DNA of 64,000 bases from WVZH01 sp034430895 (GCA_034430895.1 DAOUDW010000034.1:124001-188000); one strand, 5' to 3'; shown: positions 18,247-27,256, numbered from the stretch's first letter. The notes: generated from the sequence alone by a model not told the origin. Numbers and translations: made by a program.

Positions 18247-19653
18247 GTGTCGCTATTAAAAAGAATTGAACAAGGACAGGCAGAGACTCCCTCTAGCGCT
18301 GCTGGTACCCCCCCCGTTGGGGGGACCGGACGCCTATCGGGGTTGAATGCTCGTCGTGTCGCACCACCACGCTCAGCACAGCGGGATACGTATTACGATC
18401 TAAAAGCGCGGGTTCAAAATAAACTTTTGGCGGAACTGGATCCATCCATGGATGTCAGCCAAACCGCAGAAGTGCGAAGAACGATCGAAGAGCTGTTTGA
18501 AAATATCTTGGCGGAAGAAAAAATCGCTCTCTCTCGGCCAGAGCGCAGACGTCTCTTTGAGCAGATTGTAGCTGAGATTCTCGGTCTCGGACCGCTTGAG
18601 CCGCTTCTCGCGGATGACACGATTACTGAAATCATGGTCAATGGCCCGAAACAAATCTACATCGAACGGCATGGTAAACTCCATCGCGAACCGGCGTCCT
18701 TCGAAAGCGGTGACCATCTCATGCGCATCATCGACCGCATTGTGGCTCCTCTTGGTCGACGCATCGATGAATCTAGTCCCTATGTTGATGCTCGTCTTCC
18801 GGATGGTTCGCGTGTGAATGCAGTCATTCCTCCAATTTCCCTGGTTGGTCCTATACTGACCATTCGTAAATTTTCTCGCGATCCCATTACCGTCGAACAA
18901 TTGATTGATTATGGCACACTGACTCATGAATCTGTGGAATTCCTCAAAGCCTGTGTTATTTCAGCGATCAATGTTGTTATCTCTGGCGGTACTGGTTCGG
19001 GAAAAACCACGTTGTTGAACGTTCTCTCCCAGTTTATCCCCACAGACGAGCGCATTGTCACCATCGAGAACGCGGCTGAGCTTCAATTGCGTCAGGAACA
19101 TGTTGTTACGCTCGAATCGAGGCCACCCAACATCGAGGGGCGTGGTGAGGTAACTATTCAAAACCTCGTTGTAAACAGCCTGCGTATGCGCCCGGACCGC
19201 ATCATTGTAGGTGAGATCCGTGCGGAAGAATCGCTGGACATGTTGCAGGCGATGAACACCGGCCATGAGGGCTCAATGACTACTGCACACTCCAACAGCC
19301 CGCGCGATACGCTTGCTCGTATCGAAACGATGACTTTGATGGCAGGTATGGACCTGCCCGTGCGGGCGATTCGTGAGCAGATTTCATCCGCTATGGAACT
19401 CGTCGTTCACCTGGGCCGATTACGCGATGGTACCCGAAAGGTAACCCACATTTCAGAGATTCAAGGCATGGAGGGTGATGTCATTACCATGACGGACCTC
19501 TTTGTCTATGAACAAACCGGCTTCGAAAACGGTAAGATCATTGGCAGATTGCGGCCTACTGGACTTCGTCCGAAATTTATTGATAAGATAGAGACATCCG
19601 GGATTCATCTCCCCGCCACCATTTTTGGTGTTGGTGGAAAGCGTGGGTACTAG
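18247..19653 (+). CDS. cpaF: Tad pilus secretion ATPase CpaF/TadA
   Basis: This 468-residue type II/IV secretion ATPase has an N-terminal region (1-60) that is proline- and basic-rich. A helical domain with R-R-L-F-E-Q-I-V-A-E-I-L-G-L-G-P-L-E-P-L follows. Its core has Walker A G-T-G-S-G-K-T-T at 248-255, an Asp box (T-I-E-N-A-A-E-L), Walker B-like R-M-R-P-D-R-I-I-V-G-E-I-R and the His box G-H-E-G-S-M-T-T-A-H-S-N. It powers pilus extension from the cytoplasmic face. Start is GTG after TTAGGAGAG. TATAAT at 18211-18216 in the preceding gap could be an internal -10, but I see no good -35. Confidence 0.95.
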   Translation: MSLLKRIEQGQAETPSSAAGTPPVGGTGRLSGLNARRVAPPRSAQRDTYYDLKARVQNKLLAELDPSMDVSQTAEVRRTIEELFENILAEEKIALSRPERRRLFEQIVAEILGLGPLEPLLADDTITEIMVNGPKQIYIERHGKLHREPASFESGDHLMRIIDRIVAPLGRRIDESSPYVDARLPDGSRVNAVIPPISLVGPILTIRKFSRDPITVEQLIDYGTLTHESVEFLKACVISAINVVISGGTGSGKTTLLNVLSQFIPTDERIVTIENAAELQLRQEHVVTLESRPPNIEGRGEVTIQNLVVNSLRMRPDRIIVGEIRAEESLDMLQAMNTGHEGSMTTAHSNSPRDTLARIETMTLMAGMDLPVRAIREQISSAMELVVHLGRLRDGTRKVTHISEIQGMEGDVITMTDLFVYEQTGFENGKIIGRLRPTGLRPKFIDKIETSGIHLPATIFGVGGKRGY

Positions 19654-19656
19654 CAT

Positions 19657-20640
19657 ATGGATTCGAATTTTCTCCTTGTAGTAGGATTGGTCCTCGGCTT
19701 ACTTCTACTACTTGTCGGTATTGTCTCGTCTGTCGTCGGGCGAGGCTCTATCGTGGAAGAGCGGCTTGGCCAATATTCCGAGACGGGCCAATTAAGCTAT
19801 GGGATGGAAGAGACCGCTGATCGTGAGCGTGAGAGGTCTACGCCACTCTCGGATTTCTTCAATCGTATGGGGGAGGGAACGGATCTCTTTGATGGGATCT
19901 CAAGGGACCTCGCCCGCGCAGATATCAAACTGCGGCCGGCCGAATACATCGCCGGCCGTTTCATAAGTGGTATCATTGGTGGAGCGCTTGGCTATTTCGC
20001 GACCGGTCAAAGCATTTTATTTGGCATCGTCTTATTCTTCATCGGTTTATTTATCCCTCCCTTTTACGTTGGATTTGCAAAAAAGCGGCGGTTGAAATCA
20101 TTTGACAACCAGTTGTCTGATATGATCAATTTGATGGTTAATGGGTTGCGAGCTGGTTTCTCCATATTACAGGCGATGGAATCCGTAAGCCGTGAATTGC
20201 CATCTCCAATTTCAGATGAGTTCCGACGCGTCGTGCAGGAAGTGCAACTGGGTCTAAGCATTGAGGATGCACTTGATCACCTGATTCGCCGTATAAATAG
20301 TGACGATCTTGATCTGGTGATAACGGCGATCAATGTTCAACGCGAAGTCGGTGGCAATTTAGCAGAAATTCTCGATACGATCTCGCATACGATTCGCGAA
20401 CGTGTGCGGATTAAAGGACAGATCGCAGCCTTAACGGCACAAGGCCGGGCGACAGGATGGGTTATCGCCGCGTTACCCTTTGCATTGACAGGGATTTTAT
20501 TCGCCGTGAATCGTGAATACATTATGGTGCTATTTGAGCCCGCAACCAGAGGTTGTGGTATTCCGTTGGTCATATTGGCCTTAGTCATGGTTATCACGGG
20601 TATGATCGCCGTTCAGAAGATTGTAAGTATCGACATTTAG
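19657..20640 (+). CDS. tadB: Tad pilus inner-membrane platform protein TadB
   Basis: The protein begins with a hydrophobic helix (residues 4-27). Two helices follow near 105-140, then a cytoplasmic T2SF domain (L-S-D-M-I-N-L-M-V-N-G-L-R-A-G-F-S near 145) with helices at the C-terminus. This is the usual TadB layout and length. It starts 3 bp after the cpaF stop, so it is translated with it. With TadC it forms the membrane platform on which CpaF acts. Confidence 0.92.
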   Translation: MDSNFLLVVGLVLGLLLLLVGIVSSVVGRGSIVEERLGQYSETGQLSYGMEETADRERERSTPLSDFFNRMGEGTDLFDGISRDLARADIKLRPAEYIAGRFISGIIGGALGYFATGQSILFGIVLFFIGLFIPPFYVGFAKKRRLKSFDNQLSDMINLMVNGLRAGFSILQAMESVSRELPSPISDEFRRVVQEVQLGLSIEDALDHLIRRINSDDLDLVITAINVQREVGGNLAEILDTISHTIRERVRIKGQIAALTAQGRATGWVIAALPFALTGILFAVNREYIMVLFEPATRGCGIPLVILALVMVITGMIAVQKIVSIDI

Positions 20641-20751
20641 TAATCGAAAATCACGCTGTGTATTCTTGAGGACAAATTGAAAAGCGTGATGTTGGACACT
20701 ACAAGGATGCTTTTAGGATCGTGAAGGCGCGAAGTATCGAGGTGAACTGAT

Positions 20752-21693
20752 ATGGATTCGATGCTCATTTTGATCGTTGTCGTGGTTGTTTTGATACTGG
20801 CGATCGCTCTGGTGGTCGCAGGAATCAAGGCGCCGCAGGCTGGTGATCCGATTTCAGATCGCCTGGCAGAATATTCTGCCAGCGAAATGCCCCTGTCGCT
20901 TGAAGATCTCGAATTATCCCAGGGTTTCTTTGAGCGAATAGTCCTACCGATGTTTAATAAAGTCGGTGAGATTGCCTCGCGCTTCACGCCGCAAGCAACG
21001 ATCGAAAATGCACGGAACCGCATTGAGATGGCAGGCAATCCGATGCAGTTGGATCCCGCCTTCTTTCTGGTCATGCGGGTTATTGTCGGAGTCTTTTTTG
21101 GTGGCGCGATCTTTTTTGTTTTTTCGACATCCAGTGAAAATTGGCTCCAAGGCCTGGGTTTATCCGTGCTCTTTACCGTCCTTGGTTTTTACTTTCCGGA
21201 TTTATGGCTGACGAGCAAGATCAAATCTCGGCAAAGGTCGGTATTTCGGGCATTACCGGATGCCCTTGATTTACTCAACGTTTGTGTCGAAGCGGGTCTT
21301 GGTTTTGATGCCGCAATGGGGAAGGTTCATGAGAAGTGGGAGGACGATCTCGCCTTGGAGTTCGGTCGGGTGCTCCAGGAAATTCGCCTGGGCAAGCTGC
21401 GACGTGAAGCGTTGCGAGACCTGGCAGACCGTGTTGATGTGCCCGAACTGACTTCTTTCATCGCTGCCGTCATCCAATCCGAGCAGTTGGGTGTGAGCAT
21501 GGCGAAAGTCCTTCGCATTCAATCGGATCAAATGCGTGTCCGCCGGCGTCAACTTGCCGAAGAGGAAGCAGGTCGTGCGCCGATCAAAATGGTGTTTCCA
21601 ATTGGTTGTCTGATCTTTCCCTCAATTTTGATATTGTTGCTTGGACCCGCTGCGCTGACCATCATGACTTCAACACTGGGCGGATTATTTTAA
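20752..21693 (+). CDS. tadC: Tad pilus inner-membrane platform protein TadC
   Basis: This 313-residue T2SF family protein starts with one helix. Two more lie in the 95-145 region, then the T2SF domain with A-L-P-D-A-L-D-L-L-N-V-C-V-E-A-G-L-G-F-D and E-L-T-S-F-I-A-A-V-I-Q-S-E-Q-L-G, followed by a terminal membrane helix. These are standard TadC features. The 110 bp between tadB and tadC carry no gene. No TadD, TadE, TadF, TadG or secretin gene follows, so the locus is a reduced set. Confidence 0.92.
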   Translation: MDSMLILIVVVVVLILAIALVVAGIKAPQAGDPISDRLAEYSASEMPLSLEDLELSQGFFERIVLPMFNKVGEIASRFTPQATIENARNRIEMAGNPMQLDPAFFLVMRVIVGVFFGGAIFFVFSTSSENWLQGLGLSVLFTVLGFYFPDLWLTSKIKSRQRSVFRALPDALDLLNVCVEAGLGFDAAMGKVHEKWEDDLALEFGRVLQEIRLGKLRREALRDLADRVDVPELTSFIAAVIQSEQLGVSMAKVLRIQSDQMRVRRRQLAEEEAGRAPIKMVFPIGCLIFPSILILLLGPAALTIMTSTLGGLF

Positions 21694-21729
21694 ACAACAT
21701 ACTTGAGAGACCAATCCAGAGGGGGGTAA

Positions 21730-22473
21730 TTGCCACATTTGATTCTCGGTCGGTATCTGAATAGTCCGAAAAGTATACTTGGCGCCTGTCTTGACCTACT
21801 CTTTCCTCCTCGTTGTGTGGGATGCAATCGACCGGGGACGTTTTTATGTCAGAATTGTATTAAAAACATTGCGAACATTTCTGGTCGGCTTTGCATTTCT
21901 TGCGGCTTGCCCCTTAAGGAAGGAAATGTGTGTCTTTCCTGCCAGTCGGAGACATATCCCTTTCAAATTCGATCATATGCCTGGTATCGAGAACCACTGC
22001 GTCGGGCTTTGTTGCACTTAAAATATCGACCCAATAAACGATTGTCCGATTGGTTCGCGGATCGATTGGCAGAGATCGTCGAACGGGAGTCATGGCCGCG
22101 GATGACCGTGTTATCCGTGCCTTTAAGTAAAAATAAATACCATCGAAGGGGGTATAATCAAGTAGATTTAGTCGCTTCATCTCTGGCACGTAAGCTTGGT
22201 TTACCATTTCAGCCCAATATACTTCGTAGGATAAAAGATACACAATCTCAGGTAGGGCTTTCTCCAGAAGCTCGCAAACATAATGTGCAAGGGGCTTTTG
22301 TGGCAGAATATAGAAAGTTACAGGGAGCGTGTATTCTATTGGTTGACGATCTATTTACAACAGGTGCAACACTTTCGGCATGCACGCAAGCTTTGATGCT
22401 TGCAGACGTGGGAGAGATATTTGCCGTAACCATCGCGCGTGCGGATCATTCTGATTTTGTATTCAGCACATAA
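21730..22473 (+). CDS. comF: ComF family phosphoribosyltransferase-like protein
   Basis: Two CxxC pairs (Cys29/32 and Cys40/43) and a second set (Cys55/58 and Cys68/71) form the N-terminal zinc-binding region of ComF/GntX proteins. A PRTase domain follows, with the PRPP-binding loop I-L-L-V-D-D-L-F-T-T-G-A-T near residues 203-215. ComF is needed for DNA uptake in competent bacteria. Its position 36 bp after tadC hints at a link between pili and transformation, which is inference. The start is TTG, justified by the G-rich Shine-Dalgarno sequence at 21720-21726. Confidence 0.88.
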   Translation: MPHLILGRYLNSPKSILGACLDLLFPPRCVGCNRPGTFLCQNCIKNIANISGRLCISCGLPLKEGNVCLSCQSETYPFQIRSYAWYREPLRRALLHLKYRPNKRLSDWFADRLAEIVERESWPRMTVLSVPLSKNKYHRRGYNQVDLVASSLARKLGLPFQPNILRRIKDTQSQVGLSPEARKHNVQGAFVAEYRKLQGACILLVDDLFTTGATLSACTQALMLADVGEIFAVTIARADHSDFVFST

Positions 22474-22492
22474 TTTACTCTGAGGATATTAA

Positions 22493-23062
22493 ATGACCAT
22501 TAAAGTGATGATAAATGTGAAGGACATGGATCTTGGAGATCGCTTAAGGGGGTATATTACCAAGAAGGTTGAAAAATTGGATCGTTATCTTGACATTCTC
22601 CAAGAAGCCAAGGTGGATTTGCGGTATGTAAAATCAGCTCGTAATGCGAACGATCGGCAGGTTGTCCAACTCACAGTCCGCGGGAAAGGTGTCTTGCTGC
22701 GCGCGGAGGAACGCACCGATGACATCTTCGCGTCGGTGGATGCCGTTATGGATAAGATGTACCGACAGATCGAACGCTATAAGGGGCGCCGTTGGCGTGG
22801 TCGGGGAGACGGACGTTCAGCCTCCGATCTCGCTTTGGACCAAGCCGAGACTACGGAACCAGCATCCGATCTGGAAAATACAATTGTGCGACGTAAACGT
22901 TTCCTGCTTACACCGATGGACGAGTTGGAAGCGATTGAGCAAATGAGCCTTGTCGGTCATGAGGATTTCTTTCTATTCCTTAATGCTGAAAGTCAGACGG
23001 TGAATGTCCTTTATCGCCGTCGTGATGGAACGCTTGGTTTGATTGAACCTGAATTTGATTAG
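22493..23062 (+). CDS. hpf: Ribosome hibernation promoting factor, long form
   Basis: Residues 1-100 are the HPF/RaiA domain (V-K-D-M-D-L-G-D-R-L-R-G-Y-I, then K-V-E-K-L-D-R-Y). A linker of about 35 residues leads to the C-terminal dimerisation domain (L-L-T-P-M-D-E-L-E-A-I-E-Q-M, ending D-G-T-L-G-L-I-E-P). Long HPF brings two 70S ribosomes together as an inactive 100S dimer in slow growth. The length of 189 residues fits the long class. It starts 19 bp after comF. Confidence 0.93.
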   Translation: MTIKVMINVKDMDLGDRLRGYITKKVEKLDRYLDILQEAKVDLRYVKSARNANDRQVVQLTVRGKGVLLRAEERTDDIFASVDAVMDKMYRQIERYKGRRWRGRGDGRSASDLALDQAETTEPASDLENTIVRRKRFLLTPMDELEAIEQMSLVGHEDFFLFLNAESQTVNVLYRRRDGTLGLIEPEFD

Positions 23063-23127
23063 CCGGTCTATTTATTTTCCCTTCGGATATTAGATAACCT
23101 GCGGTATCTGCATCGGCACACAACCCA

Positions 23128-24270
23128 ATGAATATGGTTCCAGTCATTATTATGCTTTCCCCAGCCGGTCCTTCTGAGGCCGAAAGCTGGGTCGCGGAGG
23201 GTCGCCGGGCTTCTGCGTGTGACTTGATGCATCGATTATCTGGTGTGCCAAGTGCGGGAGATATTTTTGTGCTTGCAGCCGATTCGATCGATCGAGATGC
23301 GCTGGTCGAAGCTGGCGCGGTTCCTTTACCGACGTCTTCCGGACAGTTTCATTTCGGACAAACACTCGCAGGTATTGTCGATGAAAAGGGTTTTCGACAA
23401 ACGGCCTATTTTGGTGGTGCCAGCGCACCTTTGATGACCGAAAGTATGCTGCAGGATGTATTCGATCGCATTGAAAATTCTGACCGCCCAACGGCAGTCG
23501 TGAATAATTATCATTCGACGGATTGGATGGTGCTCAATCAGGCGGAAGTTCTACACCAGTTGCAACACCGGTTGACCAACGATAATTCTCTGGGTTGGGT
23601 CCTCGACCATGATGCTGGTTTCGATGTCCAGGTTGTTCCGCCCAGCGCAGCAAGCCAAGTGGATATCGACACACCTGGCGATCTACTGATGTTGCATCGA
23701 CATCCTTCATTGGGTAGTGAACTCAAGAAGTTCCTGGAAAGTGCACCAGCAACCTGTCTGGATGTGGTTGATCACATACTCGAGATCATGTGCACGCCCG
23801 CCAGCAGCCTGACACTGATCGGAAGAACCTCACCTCAACTGTGGAAAATGCTTAACCAGCAGACACAGATTTGGATTCGCTCTTTCGCTGAAGAGCGCGG
23901 CATGATTGCGAGCGGGCGCTTCGATCGAGGAGAAGTCCGGTCGCTTATTGGCGAGATGGTGGAGGATTGGGGACCTCAACGCTTCATTGAATATATTGCA
24001 AGTTTATCCAATGGCGTACTTTGGGATACACGAGTGTGGATGGCCCATCGTGGTAAATGGCCTTCGACAGCCGATCGATTTGCCGCTGATCTGGGCTGGG
24101 TGGATCAAATTAGAGATGAGCCGCTGAAAAAACTGGCTCATTCTGTTCACCAGTGTGATATTCCCATTCTCATGGGAGGGCATGGTGTAGTAGCAGGGGG
24201 TATATATGCGCTTTTGGAATCTCTCGAAACGGTCGGTTACCAGCCTTCCAGAAATGAATGCCAATCTTGA
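23128..24270 (+). CDS. Uncharacterised protein with GT-A nucleotidyltransferase-like N-terminal half
   Basis: I do not recognise this as a named gene. The first 220 residues look like a degenerate MobA/CofC-type nucleotidyltransferase fold: a hydrophobic first strand ending in S-P-A-G-P-S, A-Y-F-G-G-A-S-A-P-L in place of the metal-binding region, and V-D-I-D-T-P-G-D-L-L-M-L, very close to the DIDTPxDL tail motif of such enzymes. The C-terminal 150 residues (to M-G-G-H-G-V-V-A-G-G near the end) match nothing I can name. The canonical G-G-x-G-x-R loop is absent. It follows hpf, and its last 34 bp overlap the convergent HNH gene. Confidence 0.7.
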   Translation: MNMVPVIIMLSPAGPSEAESWVAEGRRASACDLMHRLSGVPSAGDIFVLAADSIDRDALVEAGAVPLPTSSGQFHFGQTLAGIVDEKGFRQTAYFGGASAPLMTESMLQDVFDRIENSDRPTAVVNNYHSTDWMVLNQAEVLHQLQHRLTNDNSLGWVLDHDAGFDVQVVPPSAASQVDIDTPGDLLMLHRHPSLGSELKKFLESAPATCLDVVDHILEIMCTPASSLTLIGRTSPQLWKMLNQQTQIWIRSFAEERGMIASGRFDRGEVRSLIGEMVEDWGPQRFIEYIASLSNGVLWDTRVWMAHRGKWPSTADRFAADLGWVDQIRDEPLKKLAHSVHQCDIPILMGGHGVVAGGIYALLESLETVGYQPSRNECQS

Positions 24271-24755
24271 TTTTCAGGCAGGTGAGTGCCGTAGAGATAG
24301 AGGGCACTTGCGAGAGGTTCTCTTGGCTCACGCAGTAGTTTCATGTGCGCAGTTTTTAGATTCCGTCCACCTTTTTTTAGATTGCATGCCTCACAAGCTG
24401 TAACCAGGTTGCTCCAGCTGTATTCGCCGCCCTGATGACGCGGAATTACATGGTCCAGGGTCAAACGATGCGCGCGCACACCGCAATACTGACACCTGTG
24501 ATCATCGCGCCGAAAGACTTCACGTTTGGTCAGACGTACATGTGGACGAGGTCGTTTCACCATGTAATCCAGGCGGATTACCGAGGGGCGAGGGATTTCC
24601 TGCCGCACAGTTCGGATGAAGCCGCGCCCGTTTAACAGCATCTCCGCTTTTCTTGCCATGAGCAATCCAACGGCTCTGCGTGTCGTACATACATTCAATG
24701 GCGCGTAATTCGCGTTGAGCAGAAGCACCGGTTCGTTCATTAATTCAGGCCTCAT
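24237..24755 (-). CDS. HNH endonuclease family protein
   Basis: The HNH core is clear: C-Q-Y-C-G near the middle, L-T-L-D-H-V-I-P-R-H-Q-G-G (HNH His), W-S-N-L-V-T-A-C and C-N-L-K-K-G-G. The two CxxC pairs bind zinc. Many bacteria carry such a stand-alone HNH protein beginning V-L-L-L-N-A-x-Y, outside any restriction or phage context, so its role is unknown. TATAAT at 24765-24770 lies just upstream. It puts the ATG at 24755 at a distance suited to a leaderless transcript. The ATG at 24740, preceded by GAGG, is the alternative start. The TTG at 24764 is too close to the -10. Confidence 0.88.
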   Translation of the reverse strand: MRPELMNEPVLLLNANYAPLNVCTTRRAVGLLMARKAEMLLNGRGFIRTVRQEIPRPSVIRLDYMVKRPRPHVRLTKREVFRRDDHRCQYCGVRAHRLTLDHVIPRHQGGEYSWSNLVTACEACNLKKGGRNLKTAHMKLLREPREPLASALYLYGTHLPENQDWHSFLEGW

Positions 24756-24764
24756 TAGGGGCAA

Positions 24765-24792
24765 ATTATACCATCCATGCGATAGGCTACAA
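24765..24792 (-). promoter_or_regulatory. Predicted promoter of the HNH gene
   Basis: On the minus strand TTGTAG (24787-24792) is 16 bp from a perfect TATAAT (24765-24770). Transcription should begin near 24755-24758, at or just before the first ATG. Confidence 0.5.
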
Positions 24793-24813
24793 CCCAGGCT
24801 CTATGAGAAATTG

Positions 24814-24852
24814 AAAAACGCTGATCTCATGAAATTTGAGATCAGCGTTTTT
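24814..24852 (-). terminator. Rho-independent terminator, phnDCE operon
   Basis: A perfect 16-bp stem (24814-24829 with 24837-24852) encloses a 7-nt loop. Read on the minus strand, it ends in a run of five T. It begins about 18 bp past the phnE stop and lies between that operon and the HNH promoter. The A-run on the other side would let it work in both directions. Confidence 0.88.
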
Positions 24853-24870
24853 CTGAATCAAGCTAACGGA

Positions 24871-26385
24871 TCACACGAACCGTTGGCGGATCTCCGAGCT
24901 AATGAAGTCTAAAATCGCTACAGTGATTGCGATGAACCAAACCGCAAGACCTGCAGCTTTATAATCCAGTAGTCGGATCCACTGGAGTAGAAGGAAGCCA
25001 ATCCCACCACCACCCACAAATCCGATGATTGTGGACATGCGGATGTTGATGTCCCAGCGGTAGATCGTGAAGGACACGAACGGGGGGACGATTTGAGGGA
25101 TAACAGCGAATACTACAACCTGAAGCCAATTGGCACCGGTTGCCTGGATTGCCTCGATGGGACCGGGGTCGATCGATTCGATCGACTCCGAATAGAGTTT
25201 ACCAAGCGCGGCAATCGAGTGGACGGTTAATGCCAGAACGCCGGCGAACGGACCTAAACCGACAATGATGACGAAAATGATCGCCCATATGAGCGGTTCG
25301 ATCGATCGGATGATATTTAAAACGGTACGTGTGACGAAGTAAATAACCAATGTGAATGCTGAGGCGGACATCAGATTGCGAGCGGCGAGGAAACTTACTG
25401 GCAGGGCAAGGATCACGCCTAAGAAGGTTGCCATCATACCGATGAAAATGGTTTCTGCGATCTTCTCGATGGATAATTTGAGTTCCGTGCTGAATTGCCA
25501 TTTCCCGACGCTGGCGACCTGTCGAGCCTGAAATTCCCAGATCGAGACACTGTCGCGTATGCTTTCCGGATTAAGCCGATAGGGCATAACGATAAGCTGC
25601 TCGAATGAACCATTCTCATCTGGTGTAACCCGAATATACTCACCGCCTTGACGTTGTCGAAACTCATTTCCAATCGGATCCTTCCACCATAATTCGGCTA
25701 CTGTATTCGGGATGAGGTTGTAGCCGTATATGACAAGCGTTGTGCCGGTTTCTCCCTGGAACTCAGCAAGTGTGCCGCATGTTGGGTCTGCAATCAGGTA
25801 AGGTTCATCTTCGAGAGGTTCGTTTGCAGCGGGTGGATTCTCAGTACATGGAATCTGAATTTCGGCAATTGTTGTGATGATGTCTTTGGGAAATTCGATA
25901 CTCCTTTCCCACGGCCAAAGTATACTTCCAAGTACGGGTCCAGCATCATCTGCCTGAGTGATTAGATCAACAAAGTCGATCTCGCAGATTTGCCAACCGA
26001 GCATGAAGAAAACGATCAGTACCAGAAATAACAATCCTGCGGGATTGCTGCTCGACCGTCTGGCAATTGCATAGGCATCGATCACATTCCATATATAGAA
26101 AATGATGATGAGGACACTCAGGAGAATAAGTGCCGGGTCCAGGCTCAAACCTTTCTTGATAATGTTTATGAAACCAGTGTCCCGCCTTGCAGTGTCCGTG
26201 AAACGCCATACAAGTAAAACGATGATCGTGGCAAAGCTAAAGAATAAAAGCAGACCTCGGCGGAAGGTTCGAGCAAGTATTTGGCCCAATCCCGGGATGA
26301 TCATTGACAGGATTGCGGCGAAGAACGGTGGCACAAGGCTGGGCTTAAGTTCTTCTGTAGGGGTTGGTGTGTGCCTGAGTGTCAT
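24871..26385 (-). CDS. phnE: Phosphonate-type ABC transporter permease PhnE with N-terminal fusion
   Basis: Residues about 300-504 are a PhnE-like permease with the EAA loop (E-A-I-Q-A-T-G-A-N-W near 420) and F-V-G-G-G-G-I-G-F near the end. Typical PhnE proteins are about 260-300 residues. This one has about 290 extra N-terminal residues. They comprise four helices, including M-I-I-P-G-L-G-Q-I, a motif of small TM2-like membrane proteins, and then an outside domain (about 155-290) with several Pro/Cys residues. The ATG overlaps the phnC stop by 4 bp. Substrate could be phosphonate, phosphite or phosphate ester; no catabolic gene is nearby. Confidence 0.88.
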   Translation of the reverse strand: MTLRHTPTPTEELKPSLVPPFFAAILSMIIPGLGQILARTFRRGLLLFFSFATIIVLLVWRFTDTARRDTGFINIIKKGLSLDPALILLSVLIIIFYIWNVIDAYAIARRSSSNPAGLLFLVLIVFFMLGWQICEIDFVDLITQADDAGPVLGSILWPWERSIEFPKDIITTIAEIQIPCTENPPAANEPLEDEPYLIADPTCGTLAEFQGETGTTLVIYGYNLIPNTVAELWWKDPIGNEFRQRQGGEYIRVTPDENGSFEQLIVMPYRLNPESIRDSVSIWEFQARQVASVGKWQFSTELKLSIEKIAETIFIGMMATFLGVILALPVSFLAARNLMSASAFTLVIYFVTRTVLNIIRSIEPLIWAIIFVIIVGLGPFAGVLALTVHSIAALGKLYSESIESIDPGPIEAIQATGANWLQVVVFAVIPQIVPPFVSFTIYRWDINIRMSTIIGFVGGGGIGFLLLQWIRLLDYKAAGLAVWFIAITVAILDFISSEIRQRFV

Positions 26386-27188
26386 GCGTTGCCTCCTTCT
26401 GCAATGACCAGCTCGCCCTCTAATCCGCCACCAACTCTCACGGCTTCTTGACCGTATATTTCCTTGAATTCTTCGTCGCTCATGGCGCGGATCTGCTTTT
26501 GTGTACCCCGGTAGACGATCTCTCCTTCGCGAAGACCGATGACGCTGGTTGCATAACGCTGTACGAGGTCGAGATAATGCAAACTACATATAATGGTGAT
26601 TCTATCTTCCTTGTTAAGAAGTTCTAGACGCTGGAGTATCGAGTGCGCTAAAACCGGATCGAGGCTGGCGACGGGCTCGTCGGCCAATATCATTTCTGGC
26701 TCTTGCATGAGCGCTCGCGCTACGCCCACGCGCTGTTGTTGCCCGCCACTTAATTCATCAGCTCTTTTGCTCGCTTGATCTTCGATGCCCAATCGAATGA
26801 GGGCTTGATGTGCTTTTTCGTAGTCTTCCTTAGAGAATCTGCCAAATAAGCTTTGCCTTGAAGACGTATACCCTAGACGACCAGCGAGTACGTTGGTCAA
26901 GACTGTCGAACGTTTTACTAAATTGAAGTGTTGAAAGACCATTCCGATCCTTCGTCTTGCCATTCGTAGTTCTTCGCCTTGTAATTCTGCAAGATTAATA
27001 TCATGCCAGATGATCTCGCCTTCTGTGGGATCGATCAAGCGATTAATACACCTTAAAAGCGTTGACTTTCCAGAGCCGCTTAAACCGATAACTACCAGGA
27101 ATTCATCATCTGGAACAGTAAAGCTAATATCCCGTAAGGCTACAGTTCCGTCGTTGTATATTTTGGTTAGGTTGCGTACTTCGAGCAT
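26382..27188 (-). CDS. phnC: Phosphonate ABC transporter ATP-binding protein PhnC
   Basis: This is a complete ABC ATPase of 268 residues: Walker A G-L-S-G-S-G-K-S-T (35-43), Q-loop V-F-Q-H-F-N-L-V, signature L-S-G-G-Q-Q-Q-R, Walker B M-I-L-A-D-E-P-V-A-S-L-D and switch His in C-S-L-H-Y-L-D. The V-K-R-S-T-V-L-T-N-V stretch after the Q-loop is characteristic of PhnC. It is separated from phnD by a 140-bp gap with a hairpin and overlaps phnE by 4 bp. Confidence 0.94.
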   Translation of the reverse strand: MLEVRNLTKIYNDGTVALRDISFTVPDDEFLVVIGLSGSGKSTLLRCINRLIDPTEGEIIWHDINLAELQGEELRMARRRIGMVFQHFNLVKRSTVLTNVLAGRLGYTSSRQSLFGRFSKEDYEKAHQALIRLGIEDQASKRADELSGGQQQRVGVARALMQEPEMILADEPVASLDPVLAHSILQRLELLNKEDRITIICSLHYLDLVQRYATSVIGLREGEIVYRGTQKQIRAMSDEEFKEIYGQEAVRVGGGLEGELVIAEGGNA

Positions 27189-27256
27189 AGGCCTCTCCTA
27201 GATTCTCTATTCATTATATTCTGCCGCGATACCAGGAAACCAGGTTAAGAGTACAC

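Noticed and set aside
24237..24755. HNH protein as part of a defence or mobile element
   Set aside because: No restriction, phage or intron partner is nearby, and this HNH subtype occurs alone in many chromosomes.
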